Below, piece after piece: positions 45,922 through 59,035 of a DNA stretch of 64,000 bases. The notes under the pieces were generated by a model that ran no database searches, was not told the DNA's origin, and saw only the letters and a program-made list of their open reading frames with translations. The position numbers were made by a program, and so were the translations under genes. Location of the stretch: NCBI RefSeq assembly GCF_000307025.1, contig NC_018584.1, positions 2,628,501 through 2,692,500 of the forward strand, read 5' to 3'. The DNA comes from Listeria monocytogenes ATCC 19117 (GTDB lineage: Bacteria > Bacillota > Bacilli > Lactobacillales > Listeriaceae). Within the stretch, counting starts at the first letter, position 1. Every line of letters starts with the position of its first letter.

Positions 45922-46398
45922 TTATTTTAATGTTTGCCCAACTTCTTTTAAAAAGGTCACACCATACCGGAGTGCGCGGTTGATATCGGGGTCTTTCAGC
46001 GCCTTCATCATCGCTAACATGCCCATGATTTCGTCTTTTTTCGCGCTTTCTTCTGCTTTTTTCGCAGCATTTTTCAAATTGGCTATCATTTCCTCAGTTT
46101 GCTCTGGTTTTGTATCGGTCAATAGCTTACTTGAAATCATCATGTTATTAATCGCATTCGTCATCGGTTCCTTACGCCATTCATTCAGAAACGTTTTCGT
46201 AATATCCCCGCGCGCTTTAATCGCACTATTCAAAGCTTCAAGTGCCCCCGATTCCTGTAGTAACTTTACCGTTTCTACTATCTCTACAAAACCAGAATCT
46301 TGTTCAGCAATATCCGCTTTCATTTGTTCTAAACGTTCATGTTCCAATTCTTCCGGGGTCTTTTTTGTATCACGAATCGTTGAAATTGGTTCTGCCAT
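45922..46398 (-). CDS. DUF1641 family protein (YrhD/YjgD-like)
   Basis: 158 residues from ATG 46398, with AAGGAGG eight bases upstream. Soluble and mainly helical; VETVKLLQESGALEAL and the C-terminal ALRYGVTFLKEVGQ segment are DUF1641 hallmarks. The family regularly follows fdhA in Bacillales, so it is probably a small partner or electron-transfer subunit; biochemical role not established. Start overlaps the fdhA stop (TGATG). Confidence 0.88.
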   Translation of the reverse strand: MAEPISTIRDTKKTPEELEHERLEQMKADIAEQDSGFVEIVETVKLLQESGALEALNSAIKARGDITKTFLNEWRKEPMTNAINNMMISSKLLTDTKPEQTEEMIANLKNAAKKAEESAKKDEIMGMLAMMKALKDPDINRALRYGVTFLKEVGQTLK

Positions 46399-49385
46399 CA
46401 GTGATTCCTCCTTTTCCCACCACACCCGCAGTTACCACCACAAGCGCAGTTCACTTTAGAAATCGGTTGATAATCTTCTCTCGACCATTTGCGCGCTACC
46501 TCAGCCCCATTTTGCGGGAATCTTTTACGATTACGTGGATTGTGGTCTGGAAGTGGGTTTTTCCCTGTTTTTTCAAGTACAGTGAGGTTCACTTTTGTTT
46601 GTTTATAGGCCGGTGTTTTCGTCCGAACATCTCCCGCGCTTGAAGTCAGTAAGTTGACCGCGGTTTCGCTACTCACAGAATGCATTGGCACATAGACCTC
46701 ATTCCCTTTCATCCGCTCAGTCACAACGGCACGAAGCTTGATGCGGCCATAAGGCGAACTTAGACGAACGAGCGAACCACTTTCTAAATCGCGTTCTTTG
46801 GCTAATTCATGTGATACCTCTACAAACACTTCAGGTAATTTATAATCCAACCCTTTCGACTTATCTGTCAAATTCCCCTCATGGAACTGCTCCAATAAAC
46901 GCCCATTATTCAGCGTTAAATTATATTCTTCTGGGAAAGTAATCGGTGCAATATACGGTAACGTCGAAAATTGCGCTTTGCCGTCCGGAAAATTAAATCG
47001 TTCTTCATAAAGTAACGGCATATCCTTCCCATCCGCGCTCACTGGCCATACAAGGCTGTTAAATCCTTGCATCCGGTCATAACGAACCCCTGCAAAAAAT
47101 GGTGCTAAACTAGCAATTTCGTCCATAATCTCGCTCGGATGATCATAATTCCAGTCCGTTCTGCCACACGCTTTCGCAACTTCTTGAATAATCCACCAGT
47201 CTGGCTTCGAATCTCCAAGCGGCTCTAACACCTCATAAAGTCGTTGAACACGGCGCTCTGTATTGGTAAATGTTCCTTCTTTTTCAAGAGAAGGAGCTGC
47301 TGGGAAAACAACATCTGCAAATTGTGCTGTTTTTGATAAGAACACATCTTGAACAACAAAGAAATCAAGGCTCGCAAGGATTTCTTGCACATGATTTGAG
47401 TTAGAGTCCACCCAGGCCATTTCCTCACCAATAACATACATAGAATGAAGTGTTCCCGCCTCAATAGCATCAAGCATTTCATTGTTTTTCAGCCCTGGTT
47501 CTGGTGAAATTGATACCCCATAAGCTTCTTCAAAACGAGCACGAACCTCATCATTTCCAAGCGGTTGAATTCCAGGAAGAACGTTAGGTAGTGACCCCAT
47601 ATCGCAAGCACCTTGCACATTATTATGCCCTCTAAGCGGATAAGCGCCCGCACCGTGTCTTCCGAAGTTCCCAGTTACAAGAAGTAGGTTAGCGATAGCA
47701 GACGATGTATGTGATCCAGCAATATTTTGCGTAACTCCCATTCCCCAACAAACCGCTGTCCCGTCTGCTTCATAAACCATCTGCGCCACTTTTTTCAATA
47801 TTTCTACTGATAGTCCTGTTTCTTTTTCCGCATATTCCAATGTAAATGGTTCTAAAAATGATAGATAATCTGCTACATTGCTAATCCTATTTTCCATAAA
47901 GACTTCATCATGCCATCCTTGATCAATCATATATTTCGCAACCGCTGTTAACCAAACAAAATCGGTTCCTTGTTTTGGATGCATGAATAAATCAGAACGC
48001 TCTGCCATTTCGTGTTTTCGTAAATCAGAAACAATCAGCTTTTGACCGCGTGTCTTCTGAGCTCGCTTGATTCTGCTAGCAAGGACTGGATGACCATCGG
48101 CTGGTGATGCGCCAACAATAATGACAAGTCCGGCCGTTTCAATATCTTCCACTGTCCCTGAATCTGCACCAATCCCAACTGTCCGAGTCAGCCCATCCGA
48201 AGCAGGCGCCTGACAATAACGTGAACAATTATCAATATTATTCGTTTCAAAAACCTGCCGCGCCAATTTTTGCATCAAATAGTTCTCTTCATTGGTTGTT
48301 TTAGAAGAACTAATAAATCCAATAGAATCATTTCCATATTTAGCCTGAATTTCTCGCAGTTTGGTCGCAACTAGATGAATCGCATCTTCCCAGCTCGCCG
48401 GCACAAATTCATTACCCTCGCGAATGAGCGGCGTCGTAATCCGTTTCTCACTATTGACAAAATCCCAACCAAATTTCCCTTTCACACACGTAGCAAATTT
48501 GTTCACAGGACCTTCTCCGGTTGGCTCGACTTTCAAAATTTTGCGATCCTTCGTCCACACCTCAAACGTACAACCAACCCCGCAGAAAGTACAAACTGTC
48601 TTCGTTTTCTTCGTCCGCGTTTCCCGCATCGCTGCTTCCATTTCCGACACAGCAAAGACGGTTTGATAATTCGGCTCGACTTTTTTCACCATATCAATCA
48701 TCGGTTCTAGCATATCTTCGTCTAAGCCAGTCATAAAGCCAGCTTGGCCAAGCATTGATTTTTCCATCAACGCGTTACAAGGACACACCGTCGCACACAG
48801 CCCACAAGAAACACAGGACGATAAATTCGCTGGACGATCATCATCCCAAATAACCCTTGGCTGACTACGTTCCCAATCAATCGAAAGTGTTTCATTCACT
48901 TGTACTTGCTGACACGCCTCCACACAGCGCCCACAAAGAATACATTGATCCGGATCATAACGATAAAACGGATGCGAAAAATCATTCAAATAGCCCTTTT
49001 CGCGGTAAGGACGTTCTTGTTTTTCCACACCAAGCAGTTCCGTCGTATTATGTACTTTGCAATTACCGTTATTGTTATCACAAACCGTACAATACAGTAA
49101 ATGATTTTCCAAAATCCTGTCCATCGCTTCTAATTGCGCATCTTTCGCTAATTCAGAATTAGTTTTAATTTCCATCCCGTCTGTCAGATTCGTGCTGCAC
49201 GCCCGCATAAGTTCCCCATCAACCTCGCACATACACGTATCACAAGATTGAATTGGTCCAATTTGCTCACTATAACAAATATGCGGATGCTGTATTCCTT
49301 CTGCATTTAAATAGTCCAGTATTCGCGTTCCTTCCACCACATCCCGCGCCACGCCATTAATTTGCACCGATACTTTTGCGCCCAT
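46398..49385 (-). CDS. fdhA: Formate dehydrogenase alpha subunit (molybdopterin, cytosolic, NuoG-like N-terminus)
   Basis: 995 residues. In order: [2Fe-2S] ferredoxin domain (1-80), NuoG-type Cys segment, two [4Fe-4S] motifs (CILCGRCVEACQQ, CVSCGLCATVCP, about 145-205), the CTFCGVGCTFEV cluster near 267, and the bis-MGD domains to about 960. The active-site position in NCSRYCQAP is Cys, not selenocysteine. No Tat signal, so cytosolic. A Gly/Cys-rich tail (CACGGNCGCGG) ends the protein. ATG 49385 chosen for its distance to GGAGG. Confidence 0.92.
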   Translation of the reverse strand: MGAKVSVQINGVARDVVEGTRILDYLNAEGIQHPHICYSEQIGPIQSCDTCMCEVDGELMRACSTNLTDGMEIKTNSELAKDAQLEAMDRILENHLLYCTVCDNNNGNCKVHNTTELLGVEKQERPYREKGYLNDFSHPFYRYDPDQCILCGRCVEACQQVQVNETLSIDWERSQPRVIWDDDRPANLSSCVSCGLCATVCPCNALMEKSMLGQAGFMTGLDEDMLEPMIDMVKKVEPNYQTVFAVSEMEAAMRETRTKKTKTVCTFCGVGCTFEVWTKDRKILKVEPTGEGPVNKFATCVKGKFGWDFVNSEKRITTPLIREGNEFVPASWEDAIHLVATKLREIQAKYGNDSIGFISSSKTTNEENYLMQKLARQVFETNNIDNCSRYCQAPASDGLTRTVGIGADSGTVEDIETAGLVIIVGASPADGHPVLASRIKRAQKTRGQKLIVSDLRKHEMAERSDLFMHPKQGTDFVWLTAVAKYMIDQGWHDEVFMENRISNVADYLSFLEPFTLEYAEKETGLSVEILKKVAQMVYEADGTAVCWGMGVTQNIAGSHTSSAIANLLLVTGNFGRHGAGAYPLRGHNNVQGACDMGSLPNVLPGIQPLGNDEVRARFEEAYGVSISPEPGLKNNEMLDAIEAGTLHSMYVIGEEMAWVDSNSNHVQEILASLDFFVVQDVFLSKTAQFADVVFPAAPSLEKEGTFTNTERRVQRLYEVLEPLGDSKPDWWIIQEVAKACGRTDWNYDHPSEIMDEIASLAPFFAGVRYDRMQGFNSLVWPVSADGKDMPLLYEERFNFPDGKAQFSTLPYIAPITFPEEYNLTLNNGRLLEQFHEGNLTDKSKGLDYKLPEVFVEVSHELAKERDLESGSLVRLSSPYGRIKLRAVVTERMKGNEVYVPMHSVSSETAVNLLTSSAGDVRTKTPAYKQTKVNLTVLEKTGKNPLPDHNPRNRKRFPQNGAEVARKWSREDYQPISKVNCACGGNCGCGGKRRNH

Positions 49386-49404
49386 CACATTACCTCCTAT
49401 ATAG

Positions 49405-49418
49405 AGAAAGCGTTTACA
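49405..49418. promoter_or_regulatory. Candidate cre (CcpA) site of fdhA
   Basis: AGAAAGCGTTTACA matches the cre consensus at 13 of 14 positions. It lies just downstream of the fdhA start point, a road-block position. Confidence 0.65.
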
Positions 49419-49430
49419 ATTTCCGCTTAT

Positions 49431-49439
49431 ATTATAACA
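49431..49439 (-). promoter_or_regulatory. Promoter (extended -10) of fdhA operon
   Basis: TGTTATAAT on the minus strand, about 46 bases upstream of the start codon; the -35 is weak (TGTGAT). Confidence 0.65.
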
Positions 49440-49531
49440 GTTCTTACTTAAAAATCACAGTAATACGGCAATTGATAATCGTTCTCAAACACTGCTACTA
49501 TGCGATTTCTCTCACAAGGCTAACGAATTTA

Positions 49532-49560
49532 TTGACACTTATCCAACTTTTCTGTATTCT
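49532..49560 (+). promoter_or_regulatory. Promoter of the T-box leader
   Basis: TTGACA, 17-base spacer, TATTCT on the plus strand, directly ahead of the T-box stem I. Confidence 0.85.
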
Positions 49561-49566
49561 TTATTA

Positions 49567-49852
49567 CAAAGCTACGACGAGAAAAGTACGACGCCCGTTT
49601 TTTCGAAAAGAGAGTTCCCACTGCTGAAAAGGAACAAAAAACAACGTCCGAAAATGGCCTCTGAGTTTTGTCGCTGAAAATAAGTAAGCAACAACGGGTT
49701 TGGTGTCCGTTATCAAGCACCCTAAGTATTTTATGTAAATGCTTATTTGAGGTTTTCAGTGCAAGCTGGAAATAAATTAAGGTGGTACCGCGTGAAATTT
49801 TCTCGCCCTTATTCCAAGATATTTTTTTGGATAAGGGCGAGTTTTATTTTAC
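49567..49852 (+). ncRNA. T-box riboswitch, best specifier AUG (Met)
   Basis: Stem I shows the distal AGAGAG bulge (around 49609) and GCTGAAAAGG. The 3' side has the CCTCTGAG element that follows the specifier. Aligned from that side, the specifier is ATG at 49654-49656 followed by G. The T-box sequence AGGTGGTACCGCG is at 49780-49792. A terminator with 16-bp arms (CTCGCCCTTATTCCAA) and a U-tail follows at 49802-49850. The bulge UGGU selects a tRNA with A73, consistent with Met and against Asn or Trp. Confidence 0.85.
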
Positions 49853-49882
49853 CCTAAATTGCTCGAAATGGAGGATTTCAAA

Positions 49883-50725
49883 ATGACAAAACAACTACTT
49901 GTTTTACAATCTGATTTTGGTATTAGTGATGGTGCAGTTAGCGCCATGTACGGCGTGATTAATAGCGTTAGCAAAGATTTACAAATATACGATTTAACGC
50001 ATCAAATTCCTCAATTTAATATTTGGGAAGCATCGTATCGTTTACTTCAAACGGTTACTTATTGGCCCGAAGATACCATTTTTGTTTCGATTGTTGATCC
50101 TGGAGTTGGTTCGAAGCGCCGAAGTGTCGTCGTTTTAACAGAAGATGGTCATTATATTATTACACCAGACAACGGAACCTTAACCCATATCGCGCATTAC
50201 GGAACGATTAAAGAAGTTCGACTGATAGATGAAGAAAAAAATCGCCTACCAAAATCAGGTGCATCCCATACATTTCACGGTCGAGATATTTTCGCTTATA
50301 CCGCGGCTAGGCTCGCAGCCGGCGTGATTAATTTTGAAGATATCGGTCCATCAGCTACCCCAGACTCCATTGTTTCTCTAAGTCTAAGTGACTCCTACTT
50401 AGAAGGCGAGCAAGCTTTTGGCACAATTGATATTATTGACCGTCCATTCGGTAATCTTTGGACAAATATTCGCCGAACTGATTTCTTGCAGCTAGGTGCT
50501 AACTATGGCGATTCCATCGAAGTCCTCATCAAACACCACGACCGAGTAGTTTATAAGAATTTCGTTACTTATAGCCGCTCATTTGCCGACTTACGGATTG
50601 GCGAAGCGCTCATCTACGTCAATTCACTCGACAACCTCGGACTAGGTATCAATCAAGGGTCCTTCGTAGACGCTTATTCAGTCGGCACCGGCACCAGCTG
50701 GAAAGTCACCCTTAAAAAAGTATAA
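49883..50725 (+). CDS. SAM hydroxide adenosyltransferase (DUF62 family)
   Basis: 280 residues from ATG 49883, with GGAGG eight bases upstream. The N-terminal domain has LQSDFGISDGAVSAMYG, SIVDPGVGSKRRS and TPDNGTLT; FHGRDIF follows and a C-terminal beta-barrel. Known members convert SAM and hydroxide to adenosine and L-methionine, and are related to the SAM fluorinase and chlorinase but lack the halide insertion. Expression is behind a T-box, best read as Met-responsive. Single-gene transcript. Confidence 0.88.
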   Translation: MTKQLLVLQSDFGISDGAVSAMYGVINSVSKDLQIYDLTHQIPQFNIWEASYRLLQTVTYWPEDTIFVSIVDPGVGSKRRSVVVLTEDGHYIITPDNGTLTHIAHYGTIKEVRLIDEEKNRLPKSGASHTFHGRDIFAYTAARLAAGVINFEDIGPSATPDSIVSLSLSDSYLEGEQAFGTIDIIDRPFGNLWTNIRRTDFLQLGANYGDSIEVLIKHHDRVVYKNFVTYSRSFADLRIGEALIYVNSLDNLGLGINQGSFVDAYSVGTGTSWKVTLKKV

Positions 50726-50775
50726 AAAACAGGGTCAAACATCCAAATTGGAAGTTTGACCCTGTTTCATTTTTT
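50724..50775. terminator. Bidirectional terminator between the SAM hydrolase and mdrT
   Basis: Fourteen-bp stem AAACAGGGTCAAAC / GTTTGACCCTGTTT with U-rich tails on both strands. Confidence 0.92.
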
Positions 50776-52256
50776 TATTTCGTATATTCTTTGACGATTG
50801 GCTCTTGTTTTTTGGTTTTCAGGAATAAACTTAAGATCATCCCAATAGCCGCAAAAATCGCTGCAACCATAAACGCCGCACGCATTCCGTCCAAGCTAGC
50901 ATCTTGCGCTTTTTGAGCAAAACTAGCCGGATCCGTTGCCATAAGCGCTTTACCTGGCATATTATCTTTCGTTACATTCGTTAGCACTGTAATAAGTACC
51001 GCCGTCCCAATCGAACCAGCAATTTGTCGAATCGTATTATTTACCGCCGAACCGTGGTTAATCAAATGGTTAGGAAGTGCATTCATACCCGCTGTCGAAA
51101 CTGGCATCATCGCCATTGAAATCCCGAAGAACCTCACAGCATAAAATACAACAATATACCAAAGCGGCGTATCCATCGTTAAGAACATAAATGGAATTGT
51201 ACCGATAGTCAAAATGGTAACCCCGGTAATCGTCAACCATTTCGCCCCAATTTTATCGAAAATAATACCCGTAATTGGACTCATTATCCCCATAATAATC
51301 GCACCCGGAAGTAATAACAGACCTGATTGAAGCGCCGACTCCCCGCGAATTGTTTGAATATATAAAGGCAATACAATTTCCGCACCAATCATTGCCATCG
51401 TTACAATCGAACCAAGAATAACAGACAATGAAAATACTGGATATTTAAACACATGTAGTTCAAGCATTGGATTATCAATAACTAGTTGGCGCCAAACAAA
51501 TAATGCAATAACAACGACACCAACAATCAACATCGTGATAACCGTTGCATCTCCCCAACCATCATTACCTGCTGAACTAAATCCATAAAGGAGTGAACCA
51601 AAACCAATTGAAGACATTACAATGGAAAGAAAATCGATTTTTGTATCAGTTAATTTTACTACTTTTTTCATTCCAAAGAACGCTAGAATTATATCGATAA
51701 CCGCGATTGGAATTAAAATAAGGAATAATACGCGCCAATCATATGAATCCACAATCCAACCAGACAAAGTTGGCCCAATTGCTGGAGCAAACGCAATAAC
51801 AAGTCCCATCAGCCCCATCGCTGCCCCACGTTTTTCACGAGGGAAAATCAGCAAGAAGATTGTTTGAAGCAACGGCATCATAATCCCCGCACCAGCTGCT
51901 TGAACGATACGACCAGTAAGTAGTACCGGGAAAGAACCCGCCACTGACGCAATAATGGTACCAATTGTAAATACAGTCATCGCTGTAATAAATAAAGTTT
52001 TTGAACTAATTTTTTCAATTAAAAGTGCCGTAATCGGAATCATAATCCCATTTGTTAGCAAGAAAGCCGTCGTCAACCATTGCCCTGTTGCTGCTGTAAT
52101 ATGCAAATCATCCATAATCATCGGCAGTGCCGTCGCTAGTAACGTCTGATTCAAGATCGCCACAAACGCCCCAATAATCATTGTAACTACTAATAAACTT
52201 CTACTATAAGATTTCCCGTTAACATCAACGGGCCGTTCTACTGCTGTACTATTCAA
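50775..52256 (-). CDS. mdrT: Multidrug MFS transporter MdrT (DHA2, 14 helices)
   Basis: 493 residues, 14 membrane helices. Motif C-like GPTLSGWIVDSYDWRVLF near 170 and the motif A loop IEKISSKTLF. Best matches the Listeria MdrT I recall, which with MdrM exports cyclic di-AMP and triggers host interferon and is induced by bile acid. Start set at TTG 52256, eight bases after GGAAGGGG; the frame runs 23 codons further upstream. BrtA is the repressor encoded next door. Confidence 0.85.
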   Translation of the reverse strand: MNSTAVERPVDVNGKSYSRSLLVVTMIIGAFVAILNQTLLATALPMIMDDLHITAATGQWLTTAFLLTNGIMIPITALLIEKISSKTLFITAMTVFTIGTIIASVAGSFPVLLTGRIVQAAGAGIMMPLLQTIFLLIFPREKRGAAMGLMGLVIAFAPAIGPTLSGWIVDSYDWRVLFLILIPIAVIDIILAFFGMKKVVKLTDTKIDFLSIVMSSIGFGSLLYGFSSAGNDGWGDATVITMLIVGVVVIALFVWRQLVIDNPMLELHVFKYPVFSLSVILGSIVTMAMIGAEIVLPLYIQTIRGESALQSGLLLLPGAIIMGIMSPITGIIFDKIGAKWLTITGVTILTIGTIPFMFLTMDTPLWYIVVFYAVRFFGISMAMMPVSTAGMNALPNHLINHGSAVNNTIRQIAGSIGTAVLITVLTNVTKDNMPGKALMATDPASFAQKAQDASLDGMRAAFMVAAIFAAIGMILSLFLKTKKQEPIVKEYTK

Positions 52257-52301
52257 AATTAATACCCCTTCCCATGTGGAAATTTCCAGATGAATAATAG
52301 A

Positions 52302-52330
52302 AGTATAATAAAAAAAGACCAACAAGTCAA
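52302..52330 (-). promoter_or_regulatory. Promoter of mdrT
   Basis: TTGACT, 17-base spacer, TATACT, between the brtA stop and the mdrT start. Confidence 0.8.
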
Positions 52331-52338
52331 CAAAAAGT

Positions 52339-52350
52339 GACTGGTCAGTC
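52339..52350. promoter_or_regulatory. Candidate BrtA operator at mdrT
   Basis: Perfect dyad GACTG-GT-CAGTC just upstream of the mdrT -35. A related copy (GACTTGTTGGTC complement, 52317-52328) overlaps the promoter spacer. This pattern is common for TetR-type repressors of exporters. Confidence 0.6.
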
Positions 52351-52356
52351 TAATTA

Positions 52357-53244
52357 TTATAAAAGCCCGTTCACACAAGCTTCTAATTTATTTACCTCTT
52401 TGGTCAAACTTGCTGGTACATGTTGTTTAAGATACAACAATGTTCCTTGAACCATGAAATCTCTAGGCGCCTCATTATTGTTAATCTCCCCAACAAGCGC
52501 GTTCATGGATTCCTTATACTGCCATTTATCCGAGTCATCAATATCCGCATTTTCAATCCCGACATTTAACTCCTCCAGCGCGCCCCGCAGTTTAGCTAGT
52601 CTTTTCTTTCTAATCATAGTTTGATCCGGCACCAGATTTTCTGTGTCCGCTTCCGTAAACACAATCTCTCCGCTCTCCAAAATATCCTTCACAAGTGCAT
52701 CAAGCCTTCTCACCACATAAGGAATAGCCCGCTCAATCAATCCTGAATCAACATTCTTGCTACCACTAGCAAAGACATACATTGCCGCCATCCCGCTAAG
52801 CAACATCGTAATATCATTTATATAAGGCTCCGTTTCCTTCCCATAAACCTCTAACAACTGATTTTTAACCCATTCCATATTCTTAAGTCGCACATTCTGC
52901 AAGAACGCATTAAAATCATCATCAATCATCGTCTGAGAAAACGTAATATTCAAGATCTCCCCATTTTCCGTATAAAAATGAATAATAATTTTCAAGCACT
53001 CCGTAAAATTATCCTTCTTCGTCCCATCTAGCCCCATCGTATACTCCAAACGCTGATGCAATACAGAATACTCCTGCTTAAAAATCACAATTGCCAGTTC
53101 CTCTTTCGAAGTAAAATAATTATAAAAAGTCCCTTTAGAAATCCCAGCTGCATCAACCATATCTTGTACAGACGTCTTCAAATACCCTTGTTTTTGAAAC
53201 ACCTCTTTAGCCGACTTAATAATCCGCTGCTTCTTCTCCTTCAA
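52357..53244 (-). CDS. brtA: TetR-family regulator BrtA
   Basis: 295 residues, longer than a usual TetR because of a C-terminal extension from about 190. N-terminal helix-turn-helix: GYLKTSVQDMVDAAGISKGTFYNYF (about 18-43). Known in Listeria as the bile-sensing repressor of mdrT. TTG start with GGTGGGG upstream. The promoter region has its own inverted repeat at 53279-53297. Same strand as mdrT, separated by 100 bases holding the mdrT promoter. Confidence 0.87.
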   Translation of the reverse strand: MKEKKQRIIKSAKEVFQKQGYLKTSVQDMVDAAGISKGTFYNYFTSKEELAIVIFKQEYSVLHQRLEYTMGLDGTKKDNFTECLKIIIHFYTENGEILNITFSQTMIDDDFNAFLQNVRLKNMEWVKNQLLEVYGKETEPYINDITMLLSGMAAMYVFASGSKNVDSGLIERAIPYVVRRLDALVKDILESGEIVFTEADTENLVPDQTMIRKKRLAKLRGALEELNVGIENADIDDSDKWQYKESMNALVGEINNNEAPRDFMVQGTLLYLKQHVPASLTKEVNKLEACVNGLL

Positions 53245-53267
53245 AAAAACACCCCACCCGTTCTGTT

Positions 53268-53297
53268 ATTATACCCATAGTATAATCGATTTATACT
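53268..53297 (-). promoter_or_regulatory. brtA promoter with inverted repeat
   Basis: TATAAT at 53268-53273. AGTATAA-five bases-TTATACT (53279-53297) covers the poor -35 region, a probable autoregulatory operator. Confidence 0.5.
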
Positions 53298-53343
53298 ACC
53301 TATTCAAGATATCCATAATAAATATCATTATTCTTTTAAACAA

Positions 53344-53371
53344 TAAAAAAAGCCTCGCATACTAGCGAAAC
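53344..53371 (-). terminator. Terminator of the rRNA operon
   Basis: Seven-bp stem GTTTCGC / GCGAGGC with a six-base loop and seven U, 26 bases after tRNA-Thr. Confidence 0.8.
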
Positions 53372-53396
53372 ATACAAATTATCCATATATTATTTA

Positions 53397-53469
<73 letters not shown>

Positions 53470-53493
53470 AGCAAAGCCTTTCAAATAAAAAAA

Positions 53494-53569
53494 TGGCTCC
53501 ACAGGCAGGACTCGAACCTGCGACCGATCGGTTAACAGCCGATTGCTCTACCAACTGAGCTACTGTGGA
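53494..53569 (-). tRNA. tRNA-Asn (GUU)
   Basis: 76 bases including an encoded CCA. Acceptor TCCACAG/CTGTGGA, discriminator G, anticodon loop CTGTTAA (anticodon GTT). Confidence 0.95.
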
Positions 53570-53579
53570 ATAATAAATT

Positions 53580-53697
53580 GCCCGGCAGCGACCTACTCTC
53601 GCAGGGGGAAGCCCCCAACTACCATTGGCGCAGAGAAGCTTAACTACCGTGTTCGGGATGGGAACGGGTGTGACCTTCTCGCCATAACTACCAGACA
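53580..53697 (-). rRNA. rrf: 5S ribosomal RNA
   Basis: Characteristic core with CCCGAACACGGTAG and GGTCGCTGCCGGGC at the 3' end on the minus strand. Ends are approximate. Confidence 0.95.
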
Positions 53698-53775
53698 ATA
53701 TTTAAGTTGTTGAAAGATTGCTCTCTCAAAACTAGAGAAGAAAGGGTTCAGTTAGGTAACTTCGTTTCATTTTTT

Positions 53776-56705
<2,930 letters not shown>

Positions 56706-56877
56706 AATTTACTTCTACGAAGTAAAGGTTGTTTTTCTGATTTTCCGTATCAGCGATGATACTTCCAATCAGATGAAAGATTCACTTTCAGATGATTCTC
56801 GGTTACTTGTGTCATAAATAATAAATTATCTATGCTAACTTTACTAACTTTCTTATCTAGTTTTCAAAGAACAATTT

Positions 56878-56953
56878 TGGTGGAGCCTAGCGGGATCGAA
56901 CCGCTGACCTCCTGCGTGCAAAGCAGGCGCTCTCCCAGCTGAGCTAAGGCCCC
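56878..56953 (-). tRNA. tRNA-Ala (UGC)
   Basis: 76 bases with encoded CCA, anticodon loop CTTTGCA (anticodon TGC). In the 16S-23S spacer. A boxA-like element (TTCTTTGAAAACT) follows before the 23S gene. Confidence 0.96.
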
Positions 56954-56999
56954 GTAAAAGGGTATGATTATTTGTATTTCTTATGTCAGAAAGAAAAAG

Positions 57000-57073
<74 letters not shown>

Positions 57074-57196
57074 GTCAAAAATGTAGTGGCGCGATGCTTC
57101 AAGCATAGTGCCTTGCATACTTTATCTGACATAAAAGAGAGTAACCTCTCAAAACTGAACAAATAGAGAAGAACGAAAACTCACAGGTTTCCTTTT

Positions 57197-58754
<1,558 letters not shown>

Positions 58755-58989
58755 ATAAATTGAATTTGAATACTTATTCAACACCGTGAATAAGATTCCT
58801 TGCGTCAAATTGACTTCGCTAGCAATTAAATTACTAGTTTGTTTTGTTGAAAACAGCTTTCTGTTTTCTGCCCTGCGATTACCAGTGAGACTTTACGTCT
58901 CATTGCTTTTCGTCTTCTTCTTTGTTCAGTTTTCAAAGGTCAATTTCTTTTGTTGCGAAAGCGTTTTGTCCGCATCAGCAACGTTTATA
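58755..58989 (-). other. rRNA operon leader
   Basis: About 230 bases of leader with a boxA-like CTTTGAAAACTGAACAAAG (antitermination element) at about 58921-58940 and no coding frame of note. Confidence 0.7.
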
Positions 58990-59018
58990 AATATACCAAG
59001 ATTTTTGCCTTTCGTCAA
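58990..59018 (-). promoter_or_regulatory. Promoter of the rRNA operon
   Basis: TTGACG, 17-base spacer, TATATT with an extended -10 TG. It sits right after the mrp stop codon. I found no clear second promoter. Confidence 0.8.
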
Positions 59019-59035
59019 TACTTTTTACAAAGTTT

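Noticed and set aside
45980-46459. 159-codon plus-strand open frame over the DUF1641 gene
   Set aside because: It is the Ser/Phe-rich antisense shadow of a well-supported minus-strand gene and has no family signature or ribosome-binding site.
46398-49385. Selenocysteine formate dehydrogenase
   Set aside because: The active-site codon in NCSRYCQAP is an ordinary Cys codon, so no in-frame TGA recoding is needed.
49654-49658. T-box specifier read as UGG (Trp) or AAU (Asn)
   Set aside because: UGG would be followed by C instead of the usual purine, and both would need a C in the UGGN bulge to match G73; the bulge is UGGU.
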